From Candidatus Pelagibacterales bacterium (GTDB taxonomy: Bacteria; Pseudomonadota; Alphaproteobacteria; Pelagibacterales; AG-422-B15): a stretch of 64,000 nt of DNA. The translations under genes were made by a program, and so were the position numbers. Where the stretch lies: assembly GCA_028412835.1 (NCBI GenBank), contig JAONQW010000002.1:62001-126000 (forward strand), in the 5' to 3' direction. The notes below the pieces were generated by a model, which was not told the DNA's origin, ran no database searches, and worked only from the letters and a program-made list of their open reading frames with translations. Every line of letters starts with the position of its first letter. Within the stretch, counting starts at the first letter, position 1. Positions 34,555-43,764 of this stretch are shown here, piece after piece.

Positions 34555-35988
34555 TTAGAGTTGGATACCTACATTTTTAACTTGCAAATAACCTTTAATA
34601 GCTTCTTGTCCTTTTTCTCGACTATAGCCAGATTGTTTGTATCCACCAAATGGTGTGGCAACACTCCCTGTAAACCAGCTGTTAACATATACTTGTCCAG
34701 CTTGAAGTTGATTCACAGTATTTGTTGCTTGATCAATATCTTTAGTAAAGACACCCGCTGCTAATCCAAATGCAGTATCATTTGCAATATGAATAGCCTC
34801 CTCTTTATCTTTATAAGTTAAAACTGATAAAACTGGGCCAAAAATTTCTTCTTGTGCAATTGTCATGTCATGCTTTACATCGTCAAAAACAGTAGCTTCA
34901 AAGAAATATCCTTCTCGCTCAATGCGTTTACCTCCTGCAACTGCAGTGGCACCTACTTGTTGACCAGAACGTGCATAGTTTTCAACTTTTTGTAATTGTT
35001 GTTCAGATATTAATGGAGTTAACTCAACTCCATCATCATGACCGTCTCCAACTTTTAAACCTTTTGCCATGTTTGCTAATTTTTCAACAAGCTCATCTTT
35101 AACAGACTCATGAACCACCACTCTTGACATTGCAGAGCAAATTTGACCAGCTTGTCCAAAGATTCCACCTTTTGCAGCATTTACTACCTTATCAAGATCT
35201 GCATCAGGAAATACTACAGCTGCAGATTTCCCCCCCAATTCTACTACAGCTGGAATTGCTCTTTCAGCAGCTGCGTGTAAGATTTTTTTACCTGTTAATA
35301 CTGAGCCAGTAAACGTAACTTGGCTAACATCTTTGTGTGCGGTAATCATTGATCCTGCTTCATTACCATAGCCACAAATTATATTTATTAAGCCATTAGG
35401 TACATTAGCATTGTGAATTGCTTTAGCAAAATGGTCTGCGGTAGCAAGAGGTGTAAGTTCAGCAGTTTTAATTACAGTTGCATTACCAGCCGCAAAAGCT
35501 GGCGCAAGTGACCTTGCTAACATCGACATTGGAAAATTCCAAGGGACAATATGTGCTGACACTCCATATGGTTCTAACAGAGTATAATCAATCACTGTAT
35601 TATTTACTGGAATAGTGTTGCCTTCAAGTTTGTCTGTTAGACCACTGTAGTAATCAAAATAATTAGCTGCATCATTAAATTCATGAATTGCGCCAGCAAG
35701 TGGCTTACCGTTTTCACTGCATAATAAACTTCCACCATCATTAGCAACTTTTCTTAATTCATTAGCAATAGTTCTCATTAACATTGCACGCTCCATCGGA
35801 GGCATATCCACAAGCACTCTTGAGTTATGTGCTTGAAGAGCAGCATCGACTGCCATATCTACTTCTTCTTGTTTAGCACATGAAACTTCACCAATAACTT
35901 TGCCAGTAGCGGGATTATTTACTTCAATAACTTCACCAGATGAACTTTCAATCCACTGGCCATTAATATAATTTTTACATTTTTGCAT
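34555..35988 (-). CDS. NAD(P)-dependent aldehyde dehydrogenase
   Basis: The product (477 residues) is a standard-length aldehyde dehydrogenase. The NAD site is VPWNFPMSMLARSLAPAFAAGNA, with TFTGSVLTGKK near 227; the general-base Glu lies in VVELGGKSAAVV; the nucleophilic Cys is in GQAGQICSAMSRV (~residue 281); QEEIFGPVLSVL and GGYKQSGYSREKG follow. It oxidises an aldehyde such as a semialdehyde or betaine aldehyde to the acid. Leader of the operon with the Ldh-type dehydrogenase; adjacent to an iron/2-oxoglutarate-type hydroxylase gene. Confidence 0.93.
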   Translation of the reverse strand: MQKCKNYINGQWIESSSGEVIEVNNPATGKVIGEVSCAKQEEVDMAVDAALQAHNSRVLVDMPPMERAMLMRTIANELRKVANDGGSLLCSENGKPLAGAIHEFNDAANYFDYYSGLTDKLEGNTIPVNNTVIDYTLLEPYGVSAHIVPWNFPMSMLARSLAPAFAAGNATVIKTAELTPLATADHFAKAIHNANVPNGLINIICGYGNEAGSMITAHKDVSQVTFTGSVLTGKKILHAAAERAIPAVVELGGKSAAVVFPDADLDKVVNAAKGGIFGQAGQICSAMSRVVVHESVKDELVEKLANMAKGLKVGDGHDDGVELTPLISEQQLQKVENYARSGQQVGATAVAGGKRIEREGYFFEATVFDDVKHDMTIAQEEIFGPVLSVLTYKDKEEAIHIANDTAFGLAAGVFTKDIDQATNTVNQLQAGQVYVNSWFTGSVATPFGGYKQSGYSREKGQEAIKGYLQVKNVGIQL

Positions 35989-36068
35989 ATCAGAATTTAA
36001 CTCTAAATTATTAACGATAGCAATAGATATTCTATTACTTAAGAAAAATTATAATGTTTATTTAAGTT

Positions 36069-36698
36069 TTAGTTAAGTAGTGTTGCTACTAAATGTATAC
36101 GATCTTCTTCACCACCATTAATGGCTGTATGGTATTTGGTATTATCAGTTATATAAATATTTCCATCTGAGGGAATGTGAAAACCTGTATCTTCTATAAA
36201 CATACGAGATCCATAGTTAGTCTTAATAGATACATGAATACGTTTTTCTGGATCACGGTGCCAGCTTAACGTTGTTCTTGGAGGCATTTTAATAATTCTA
36301 CAACGACCTATTGCAAAGTGTTCACTTAAGGTTTCGTAAACATGTTTAAAATAAGTATCATTTAATTTTGCATTGAATAATGTGTAGCGTGATTCGTCCA
36401 TGTATGGTTCACGTTCCATTTCTTCAAAAGAAGAGTCAGGTTTTGTCCAATATTTACCTCTTATATTGCCACCAAACCATTCATCTAACTCTTTTTCATC
36501 ATAATTAAGACAAATTGCATTGGATTTAAGGAGACCATCTTTTTGTGGTTGTTCAAAAGGTCTAATTTGAATTAGCTGATCTACAGCTTCACGCATTTTA
36601 CTGATATCAAATGAGATATTCTCGTATTTTTGAACGTACTCATTCATATTAGTAAATGAAGATATTAAGTCTGTATTTTTTAATTTAATTGTAGTCAT
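36069..36698 (-). CDS. Aspartyl/asparaginyl beta-hydroxylase-like dioxygenase
   Basis: This 209-residue protein has the double-stranded beta-helix of the Asp/Asn beta-hydroxylase family. The HxD metal motif is in TTLSWHRDPEKRIHVSIK and the distal His plus 2-oxoglutarate-binding Arg in KYHTAINGGEEDRIHLVATL. Members hydroxylate protein side chains or free amino acids using Fe(II) and 2-oxoglutarate. It is leftward, upstream of the ALDH-Ldh pair by 80 bp and divergent from the PotABCD-like operon. Target is unknown; a free amino acid substrate would fit the catabolic setting. Confidence 0.82.
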   Translation of the reverse strand: MTTIKLKNTDLISSFTNMNEYVQKYENISFDISKMREAVDQLIQIRPFEQPQKDGLLKSNAICLNYDEKELDEWFGGNIRGKYWTKPDSSFEEMEREPYMDESRYTLFNAKLNDTYFKHVYETLSEHFAIGRCRIIKMPPRTTLSWHRDPEKRIHVSIKTNYGSRMFIEDTGFHIPSDGNIYITDNTKYHTAINGGEEDRIHLVATLLN

Positions 36699-36858
36699 TA
36701 ATATGTATCCTTAACTAATATAGCCTTTTTAGCAAAATTTTCGATATATAAAATGATCAAATTGTCGCAATCTATCAATATAAAAGGTTTAATAAAACTA
36801 TTGATTTAGCTGAATTAACTCTGTTAGAGTGAAAAACAAATTTTTATTAGGATATTAA

Positions 36859-37947
36859 ATGAGCAGTGTTAAACAAGATTTTGTTAAATTTGACCAAGTA
36901 GATAAAAGTTATGACGGCAAGGTTCTAGTTGTTAAAGGTTTAGATTTAGATATAGCAGAGGGTGAATTTCTTACACTTCTTGGACCATCTGGGTCAGGAA
37001 AAACCACCACTTTAATGATGTTGGCTGGTTTTGAAACGCCTACAAATGGGGAAATTTATTTAGATGGTGATCCAATATCAAGCATTCCTCCTCATAAAAG
37101 AGGTATTGGAATGGTATTTCAAAACTACGCTCTTTTTCCCCACCTATCAGTTTATGAAAATTTAGCATTTCCTCTTAAAGTCAGAAAGATATCAAATGAT
37201 ATTATAGATGAAAAAGTTAATAAAACTCTAGAAATGGTTTCTCTTGGAGATTTTGGTATGAGGATGCCAGCTCAATTATCAGGAGGACAACAACAACGTG
37301 TTGCAGTTGCTCGATCATTGGTTTTTGATCCTAAATTAGTTTTAATGGATGAACCATTAGGTGCTTTAGATAAAAATTTACGTGAAAGTATGCAATATGA
37401 ATTAAAACACATTCACGAAAGCTTAGGCGTTACAGTTGTCTATGTAACTCATGATCAAAGTGAGGCACTTACTATGTCTAATAGAATTGCAGTATTTAAT
37501 GATGGTCATGTTCAACAGTTATCTGGACCAAATGAACTTTATGAGACACCAGTGAATTCATTTGTTGCAGAATTCATTGGTGAAAATAATACTATTACTG
37601 GAACTGTAAAAGAAATTTCAGGTAATCAAGCAAAAGTTGAAACTGATAAAGGTGAGAGTGTTATTGCTAATCCTATAGCAGTTAAATCTGTAGGAGAAAA
37701 AACTAAAATGTCATTAAGACCCGAACGTGTCATGATCAATCCAGCTGCTGCCCTAGAAAATAAATTTGATGCAAGCGTAGCTGAAATTATTTATCATGGA
37801 GATCATACTAGAGTACGTGTAAACATTTTAGACGATGATCAGTTCATCTTAAAAATTCCAAATTCTAGTGATGATATTAAGTTGAATGTAAATGATAAAA
37901 TTCAATTAGGTTGGTCCAGCTATGATTGCAGAGCTTTAGACTACTAG
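36859..37947 (+). CDS. ABC transporter ATP-binding protein, PotA-like
   Basis: A 362-residue ABC ATPase of the polyamine/ferric/sulfate class. Walker A GPSGSGKTT (~residue 43), signature LSGGQQQRVAVARSL, Walker B LVLMDEPLGALD, and switch His in VTHDQSEAL are intact, and a C-terminal TOBE domain (~residues 280-350) follows. It energises the importer encoded by the next three genes. Homologues annotated for spermidine/putrescine uptake have the same gene order, but substrate specificity is set by the binding protein. Confidence 0.92.
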   Translation: MSSVKQDFVKFDQVDKSYDGKVLVVKGLDLDIAEGEFLTLLGPSGSGKTTTLMMLAGFETPTNGEIYLDGDPISSIPPHKRGIGMVFQNYALFPHLSVYENLAFPLKVRKISNDIIDEKVNKTLEMVSLGDFGMRMPAQLSGGQQQRVAVARSLVFDPKLVLMDEPLGALDKNLRESMQYELKHIHESLGVTVVYVTHDQSEALTMSNRIAVFNDGHVQQLSGPNELYETPVNSFVAEFIGENNTITGTVKEISGNQAKVETDKGESVIANPIAVKSVGEKTKMSLRPERVMINPAAALENKFDASVAEIIYHGDHTRVRVNILDDDQFILKIPNSSDDIKLNVNDKIQLGWSSYDCRALDY

Positions 37948-38003
37948 ATCTAGTATAAAAAATCATTTTATCCACTAATTATTAAATAAGATTGTTTTAG
38001 GGG

Positions 38004-38032
38004 TTGCGTTATTCCCTGATACGTTCTGTAAT
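38004..38032 (+). promoter_or_regulatory. Candidate sigma-70 promoter of the binding-protein gene
   Basis: TTGCGT (38004-38009) and TGTAAT (38027-38032) are separated by exactly 17 bp in the intergenic region between the ATPase and the binding-protein gene. An independent promoter here would explain higher expression of the binding protein than of the ATPase; this is inference. The strong Shine-Dalgarno AGGAGAG sits at 38064-38070, 8 bp before the ATG. Confidence 0.4.
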
Positions 38033-38078
38033 AAACTCTTAATAATTAATTAATTAATAAATTAGGAGAGACTAAAAA

Positions 38079-39194
38079 ATGTCAAAACTATCTAAAATAA
38101 TATCTTTGATAGCTGTGTTTTTAGCTCCATCTCTTGCAACTGCAGCAGAAGTAAATGTAGTTTCTTGGGGAGGGGCTTATACAGAGAGTCAAAAATTAGG
38201 TTATGGTGACCCATATGCTGAGAAATCAGGAGTTGCTGTAAACTGGATCGATTATTCTGGTGGACTGGGTGAAATTAAAGCTCAAGTTGAATCAGGAGCA
38301 ATCACATGGGATATCATTGATGTGTACGCACGTGATACTATCATCGGTTGTGATGAAGGACTATTTGTTGAATTTGATTTCGACAATGACTTCCCGGCAG
38401 GTGTAAACGGTATGAAAGCAAGTGATGATTTCTTTGCTCCAATGCCTAGTAAATGTGCTGTAGGAAATATTCTATACTCATGGAACTATGCATTTAGTAC
38501 GGATGCATTTACATACAACGAACCAACTACAATGGCAGACTTCTTTAATCCCGATAAATATCCGGGCGTAAGATCTCTATATTCTAGTGCAATGTCTAAT
38601 TTAGAATTTGCTCTGGTTGCTGATGGAGTTGCTGGTGCTGATGTCTATGACTATATGGAAGAAAATGGTATCGATAGAGCGCTTGATAAAATAGCAGAAC
38701 TTTGCGATCACCCACAAGGTGGATGTATTTTCTGGTCTGCTGGCGCACAACCACCTGAGCAAATTGTTTCTGGTGAAGCTGTAATGGCAACTGGTTGGAA
38801 TGGCCGTCACTTTAACGCTATAGTTAATGAAGGTTCTCCAATGAAAATGGTTTGGGATGGTCAAGTCTTAGATTATGAGTACTTTGTTCTCGTAAAAGGT
38901 GGACCAAACCAAGCAGAAGCTATGGAAGCGCTAAAATACTTCACAAGTTCTGAAGGTTTAGCGGGTAGTGCGAAGCATATTGCTTATGCACCTTTCCGTA
39001 TCTCATCTCTTGATATTATCAATGCTGATGAGCCATGGTTTAATTCTCCTACAGCTGGTGCTGTAAGAATTATGCCTCACATGCCAACTGCACCTGCTAA
39101 TACTAAGAATTATGTCCTTATGAACCCAGAGTGGTACGCGGATAATAATACTGAGGTTAACGATGCGTGGGAAGCTTTCAAAGCTAACTTGTAA
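38079..39194 (+). CDS. Periplasmic solute-binding protein, PotD/PotF-like
   Basis: A 371-residue type 2 periplasmic binding protein. The signal peptide (MSKLSKIISLIAVFLAPSLATAAE) is followed by VNVVSWGGAYTESQKLGYGDPYAEKSG and WDIIDVYARDTIIGCDEGL, as in polyamine-type binding proteins of alphaproteobacteria. Four cysteines (CDEG, KCAVG, LCDHPQGGC) may form two disulfides. A perfect Shine-Dalgarno sequence and G+C richer codons than its neighbours suggest strong expression. Substrate could be a polyamine or another cationic nitrogen compound. Confidence 0.92.
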   Translation: MSKLSKIISLIAVFLAPSLATAAEVNVVSWGGAYTESQKLGYGDPYAEKSGVAVNWIDYSGGLGEIKAQVESGAITWDIIDVYARDTIIGCDEGLFVEFDFDNDFPAGVNGMKASDDFFAPMPSKCAVGNILYSWNYAFSTDAFTYNEPTTMADFFNPDKYPGVRSLYSSAMSNLEFALVADGVAGADVYDYMEENGIDRALDKIAELCDHPQGGCIFWSAGAQPPEQIVSGEAVMATGWNGRHFNAIVNEGSPMKMVWDGQVLDYEYFVLVKGGPNQAEAMEALKYFTSSEGLAGSAKHIAYAPFRISSLDIINADEPWFNSPTAGAVRIMPHMPTAPANTKNYVLMNPEWYADNNTEVNDAWEAFKANL

Positions 39195-39202
39195 GTCAAT
39201 CC

Positions 39203-39236
39203 TTTCCTGGGCAGCCCGTGGGGGCTGCTCCGGAAA
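39203..39236 (+). terminator. GC-rich stem-loop after the binding-protein gene
   Basis: TTTCC-T-GGGCAGCCC-GTGG-GGGCTGCTC-C-GGAAA folds into a 9-bp GC-rich core (one G-U pair) extended by five more pairs across one mismatch, followed by a T-rich tract. It begins 8 bases after the stop. It could act as a partial terminator or protect the binding-protein mRNA 3' end while limited readthrough serves the permease genes. Confidence 0.75.
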
Positions 39237-39287
39237 TTCAAATTTCTTTTTACTTTAAATTTTCCATAAATTACTTAGTCTATTACT

Positions 39288-40535
39288 GTGTCCGAAGCTA
39301 TTAGAACATCAGATGGAGAACTGCTTTCTGTTAAACTTAAAAAAGTAGAGTCTCGAAGAAGAACAACAGCATTACTGCTGGTTGCGCCACTACTTATATT
39401 TATACTTCTTGCTTATATATTTCCTATTTTTCAAATGCTGACCAGAAGTGTTGATAATACAGAAATGAATATATTATTGGCTAAGACTCATGTCGTTATT
39501 CAGCAATGGGACGGTAAAGAAATGCCAGGTGAGGAAGTCACCTCAACTTTTTATTATGAGTTTAAAGACTTAGTTGCAAATAAAAAACACGGTAAAATTG
39601 CAACACGTCTAAATTATGAAAAAGGTGGTTTTACAAGTTTAATAAAAAAGACTGCAAGAAAACTTGATACATTTGATGAAAGTGGAAATTTTCTTGAACA
39701 ATTTATGGGCGTTCATAAAAGATGGAAAGATATTGAATATTGGCTAGCACTTAAACGTTCGACAGTTTCTTATCATGGACGTAAATACTTAACTGCATTT
39801 GACTATGAACAAAAATTTGATGGGTCTTTCGAAAAGATTCCTGAAAAGAAGAGAATTAATGTTACTCTTTGGTTAAGAACTATTTTTGTTGCTGTTGGTG
39901 TTACCTTTTCTTGTTTTCTTTTAGCTTATCCAATTGCACATCTTTTGTCTGTTCTACCGGTGCGTTATTCAAACCTTTTGATGATTTGTGTTTTACTTCC
40001 ATTTTGGACATCCTTACTAGTTAGAACTTCAAGCTGGATGGTATTGTTGCAAAAACAGGGAGTGCTAAATGATGTTTTAGTTTGGGCAGGTATTGTTGCA
40101 GATGAAGGTAGGTTAGAATTAATGTATAATATGACAGGTACATTTATTGCAATGACACAGATTCTTTTGCCTTTTATGGTTCTACCTCTTTACAGTGTAA
40201 TGAAAACTATTCCACCAAGCTTGATGCGAGCAGCTACATCTATGGGCTCAACACCATTTCACGCATTTAGAAAAATTTATTTTCCATTAACATACCCTGG
40301 CATTAGTGCAGGATCAATTTTAGTTTTCGTTCTTGCTATTGGTTATTATATTACACCTGCTCTTGTAGGTGGATCTAAAGGCGTTTTAATAAGTAATCGA
40401 ATTGCATATCATATGCAGAAGTCTCTTGATTGGGGATTAGCAACTGCGATGGCTGCGGTACTTTTAATTGCGGTGCTGATTGTTTACTGGTTGTACAACA
40501 GACTTGTTGGTATTGATAATATGAGGCTAGGATAA
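39288..40535 (+). CDS. ABC transporter permease, PotB-like
   Basis: A 415-residue inner-membrane permease with a GTG start. The first helix (ALLLVAPLLIFILLAYIFPIF) is followed by a ~150-residue soluble insertion (residues ~60-195), a feature of long alphaproteobacterial PotB-like permeases. Five or more helices follow, with the ATPase-contact EAA loop MRAATSMGSTPFHAFRKIYFPLTYPGI near residue 318. It pairs with the next permease, whose start follows its stop by one base. Confidence 0.92.
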   Translation: MSEAIRTSDGELLSVKLKKVESRRRTTALLLVAPLLIFILLAYIFPIFQMLTRSVDNTEMNILLAKTHVVIQQWDGKEMPGEEVTSTFYYEFKDLVANKKHGKIATRLNYEKGGFTSLIKKTARKLDTFDESGNFLEQFMGVHKRWKDIEYWLALKRSTVSYHGRKYLTAFDYEQKFDGSFEKIPEKKRINVTLWLRTIFVAVGVTFSCFLLAYPIAHLLSVLPVRYSNLLMICVLLPFWTSLLVRTSSWMVLLQKQGVLNDVLVWAGIVADEGRLELMYNMTGTFIAMTQILLPFMVLPLYSVMKTIPPSLMRAATSMGSTPFHAFRKIYFPLTYPGISAGSILVFVLAIGYYITPALVGGSKGVLISNRIAYHMQKSLDWGLATAMAAVLLIAVLIVYWLYNRLVGIDNMRLG

Positions 40536-40536
40536 G

Positions 40537-41400
40537 ATGGCTTTACCAAAGTATACCGAGCCTCGTTATCGTATTTGGCATTACACTTACTTACTAATAT
40601 GTACTTCTGTATTTATATTTCTTATTGCACCACTATTTGTAATTTTACCTCTTTCATTTAACGCGGAGCAATATATTCATTTTTCGGATGGAATGCTTGC
40701 TTTAGACCCAGATGCCTTTTCACTGCGATGGTATGAGGATATGGTTTATGGTACTAAAAACCCATGGGGAATAGCGGTTAGAAATAGTTTTCAGATTGCA
40801 TTTTTTGCTACAATTGGTGCTACTACTTTAGGCACAATAGCAGCACTCGGTTTAAGTAGCAGGTATATGCCATATAAGGCATTGATAATGAGTATTTTAA
40901 TTTCACCTATGATTATCCCATTAATTATTTCAGGTTCTGCAATTTTCTTTGGGTTAGCTAAAATAGGATTAGCAGCATCTTTTCCTGGTGTAGTTATGTC
41001 TCATATAATTTTAGGCACACCATTTGTAGTAATTACTGTGACCGCTACTTTAAGTGGCTTTGATGATAGCATTACCCGAGCCGCATCAAGCCTAGGAAGC
41101 CCACCAACCAATACATTCTTTAAAATTACACTACCTCTAATCTTGCCAGGTATTATCTCAGGAGCTTTATTTGCTTTTGTAACGTCTTTTGATGAAATTG
41201 TAGTTATTTTATTTGTTGCTGGTGGCGAAAGATCACTTACAACCATTCCACTTCAAATGTGGACGGGCTTACGAGAACAATTGAGTCCTACAATTATGGC
41301 AGTAGCAACATGTTTAATTGTTATGTCTACTTTAATATTAGTAACAACAGAACTTTTGAGACGTCGTTCAGAGCGTATAAGAGGAATTACACCACAATAA
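40537..41400 (+). CDS. ABC transporter permease, PotC-like
   Basis: The second permease of the importer, 287 residues, with six predicted helices. The first is YLLICTSVFIFLIAPLFVILPL; the EAA loop reads ITRAASSLGSPPTNTFFKITLPLILPGI near residue 192. It forms the heterodimeric channel with the PotB-like protein. It is followed by a 67-bp AT-rich gap and the acyltransferase gene. Confidence 0.93.
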   Translation: MALPKYTEPRYRIWHYTYLLICTSVFIFLIAPLFVILPLSFNAEQYIHFSDGMLALDPDAFSLRWYEDMVYGTKNPWGIAVRNSFQIAFFATIGATTLGTIAALGLSSRYMPYKALIMSILISPMIIPLIISGSAIFFGLAKIGLAASFPGVVMSHIILGTPFVVITVTATLSGFDDSITRAASSLGSPPTNTFFKITLPLILPGIISGALFAFVTSFDEIVVILFVAGGERSLTTIPLQMWTGLREQLSPTIMAVATCLIVMSTLILVTTELLRRRSERIRGITPQ

Positions 41401-41467
41401 GTTTTTTATTATTAATTTTATTCAATAATTTATTTCTTATTTACATATAAACGTATATTTATTTCTT

Positions 41468-42283
41468 ATGAAAAAGACTTTTTCATATTCATCTAAAGAG
41501 TTATCAAAGCCTAAGCAATTTATTGTTAATAGTATAGAGAAAATTAGTGGCCGTAAAAAGCTTGAAAAACTATATCAACAATACGATGAAGAAAATAGAG
41601 AGCCACATCTTTTTTGGACAGATGTAAAAAATCTTTTAAAGCTAAAAATAAATGTTAGGTCCAAAAGAAAATTATTTATTCCAAAAAAAGGGCCATTAAT
41701 TTTAATTGCTAATCATCCCTTTGGCATTATTGATGGAATTATACTTGCTTCGTTAGTTTCAGAAGTGAGAACAGACTTTAAGATCATTACCCACGAAATA
41801 CTTAGATTTACGGAGGCTTCTCAACAATTTATTCTTCCAGTAGATTTTTCTAGTGGGAAAAAAGCATTAAAAAATAATGTGAAAACTGGAAGAGATGCCA
41901 AAAAATTTTTAGAACAGGGTGGTGTTATTATATTGTTTCCCGCTGGCGGAGTTGCTACTGCTAAAAAAATAAATCTGCCTGCAATTGATGCTGAATGGGG
42001 TAACCTATTAGGCTCACTAGTGCTCAAAACTAATGCAAACATATTACCAATATTTTTTGACGGTAAGAATGGAATTTTGTTTCATTTATTTGCTTCTAAG
42101 CTTAAGAGTCAGACATTAAAATACTCTTCCTACCTGCATGAAACAAAAAGAAAAATTGGTAAAACAATTGATATCTTTTACGGAGAAGTTATTTTAAATA
42201 AAAATTTAAGAATGATTGAAGACAAGAAGCAAATTACTCTGATGTTGAGAGATATTACGATGTCATTACCTGTTAGAAGTTAG
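41468..42283 (+). CDS. Lysophospholipid acyltransferase family protein
   Basis: A 271-residue PlsC-like acyltransferase. The catalytic block NHPFGIIDGII (~residues 78-88, an NHxxxxD variant) and the glycerol-phosphate binding block LFPAGGVATA (~residue 157) are clear. It transfers an acyl group from acyl-CoA/ACP to a lysophospholipid or ornithine-lipid precursor at the inner membrane. It is 3 bp upstream of an 84-residue conserved protein. OlsA- or PlsC-type roles cannot be separated by sequence alone. Confidence 0.88.
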   Translation: MKKTFSYSSKELSKPKQFIVNSIEKISGRKKLEKLYQQYDEENREPHLFWTDVKNLLKLKINVRSKRKLFIPKKGPLILIANHPFGIIDGIILASLVSEVRTDFKIITHEILRFTEASQQFILPVDFSSGKKALKNNVKTGRDAKKFLEQGGVIILFPAGGVATAKKINLPAIDAEWGNLLGSLVLKTNANILPIFFDGKNGILFHLFASKLKSQTLKYSSYLHETKRKIGKTIDIFYGEVILNKNLRMIEDKKQITLMLRDITMSLPVRS

Positions 42284-42286
42284 AAT

Positions 42287-42541
42287 ATGAATGATATAGC
42301 TAAACTTGAATATTTATTAAACAAAATAAAAGAACCTATTGTATGTGTAAAGTGTTCCAATGAATTTACTGCCAGTCAAACGGATAGTATTTCATTACAA
42401 GATTATCAAAAAGTAGATGTTGGATTTACTGAGCGTGGACTACAAATATGGTGTCAACGACATCAATTAAATATATGTCACATAAATTTTGAGGGTCATA
42501 AACTAGAATCTGACTTCAGATGTTTAGAAAAAAAAAGTTAA
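42287..42541 (+). CDS. Small Cys-rich conserved protein
   Basis: An 84-residue soluble protein that I cannot assign to a named family. It has two cysteine/histidine clusters: CVKC (residues ~20-23) and CQRHQLNICHINFEGH (~residues 56-71), which suggest a single bound zinc. It lies 3 bp after the acyltransferase stop, which supports its being translated from the same message. Confidence 0.7.
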   Translation: MNDIAKLEYLLNKIKEPIVCVKCSNEFTASQTDSISLQDYQKVDVGFTERGLQIWCQRHQLNICHINFEGHKLESDFRCLEKKS

Positions 42542-42596
42542 TTGCAATATATTTTAAGTAATCTAACTTTAGAAATATTAATAATTTAAATATTTT

Positions 42597-43763
42597 ATGT
42601 TAGAAATAAAAAATACTAATTGGAATTATCCAACACCAATTTGGTTTGGGCTCAATCGTACCACAGAAATTAAATTAGCTTTAAAAGAACTAAATATTAG
42701 TAAGCCACTGATCGTAACTGACCCACAATTTTCTGAAAACAAAAATTTTAAGAAAATATTAGAACATCTTTCCAAAGACTCTATTCAGTTTTCGATCTTT
42801 ACTGACATAAAAGGCAATCCAACAGGTAAAAATGTTAGTGAGGGTGTGCTTAAATTCAATACTGATGCTAATGATGGTGTAATTGCAATAGGGGGAGGCA
42901 GTGCTCTTGATGCTGGTAAAGCTATAGCTTTTATGTCCAAACAAAAAGAAGATTTATGGTTCTTTGAGGATGTTGGCGATAACTGGACCAAAGCAATCGT
43001 TAAAGATATGCCAAAGGTAATTGCTATCCCAACAACTGCTGGAACTGGATCTGAGACTGGACGCGCTTCATTAATTGTTGATGAAGATACCTATACAAAA
43101 AAAATAATTTTTCATCCATCAATTTTACCTGACCTTGTTATATTAGACCCAGAATTAACTACTTCATTACCAGCCCATCTAACCGCAGCAACAGGCATGG
43201 ATGCTTTAGCACACTGTCTTGAGGCATACTGCTCACATGTTTACCATCCGATGGCACATGGAATTGCAATTGAGGGGATTAAAAATATAAAAGATAATTT
43301 GGTTACTGCTTTCAATGATCCAAAAAATATTAATGCTAGATCTGCAATGTTAGTTAGCTCTCCAATGGGGTCTACCGCATTTCAAAAAGGGTTAGGTGCA
43401 ATTCATTCTTTAAGCCATCCAGTGAATGCTGTACATGACCTTCATCATGGACTAACCAATGCAATTTTCATGCCTTATGTTCTTAAATTTAATCAAGCAG
43501 AAATTGAAGCAAGGATAATCTTATTATCAAATTATTTAGAATTAAATGATAGATCATTTAATGGGTTTTTAAATTGGATACTTGATTTAAGAAAAGAATT
43601 ATCAATCCCACACACTTTAAAAGAACTAAAAATTGAATTTGATTTTGACACTTTAGCAGAAATGGCATTAGTCGATCCTTCTACTCCTACTAATCCAACT
43701 AATATAACAGTAAATGATATGAAAAAATTATATATTAATTCCTATGAAGGAAATCTTAATTAA
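42597..43763 (+). CDS. Iron-containing alcohol dehydrogenase
   Basis: This 388-residue group III alcohol dehydrogenase has the NAD site GVIAIGGGSALDAGKA near residue 94, PTTAGTGSETGRASLI near 146, and metal-ligand His residues in MDALAHCLEAYCS, AIHSLSHPVNA and DLHHGLTNAI. It interconverts an alcohol and aldehyde, e.g. hydroxybutyrate or lactaldehyde types. It is convergent with an SDR gene, one base apart. Confidence 0.92.
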   Translation: MLEIKNTNWNYPTPIWFGLNRTTEIKLALKELNISKPLIVTDPQFSENKNFKKILEHLSKDSIQFSIFTDIKGNPTGKNVSEGVLKFNTDANDGVIAIGGGSALDAGKAIAFMSKQKEDLWFFEDVGDNWTKAIVKDMPKVIAIPTTAGTGSETGRASLIVDEDTYTKKIIFHPSILPDLVILDPELTTSLPAHLTAATGMDALAHCLEAYCSHVYHPMAHGIAIEGIKNIKDNLVTAFNDPKNINARSAMLVSSPMGSTAFQKGLGAIHSLSHPVNAVHDLHHGLTNAIFMPYVLKFNQAEIEARIILLSNYLELNDRSFNGFLNWILDLRKELSIPHTLKELKIEFDFDTLAEMALVDPSTPTNPTNITVNDMKKLYINSYEGNLN

Positions 43764-43764
43764 T

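Noticed and set aside
38041-38060. AATTAATTAATTAATAA run as a possible iteron or origin
   Set aside because: It is a short low-complexity AT run in front of a strong ribosome binding site; no DnaA boxes or replication genes are near.
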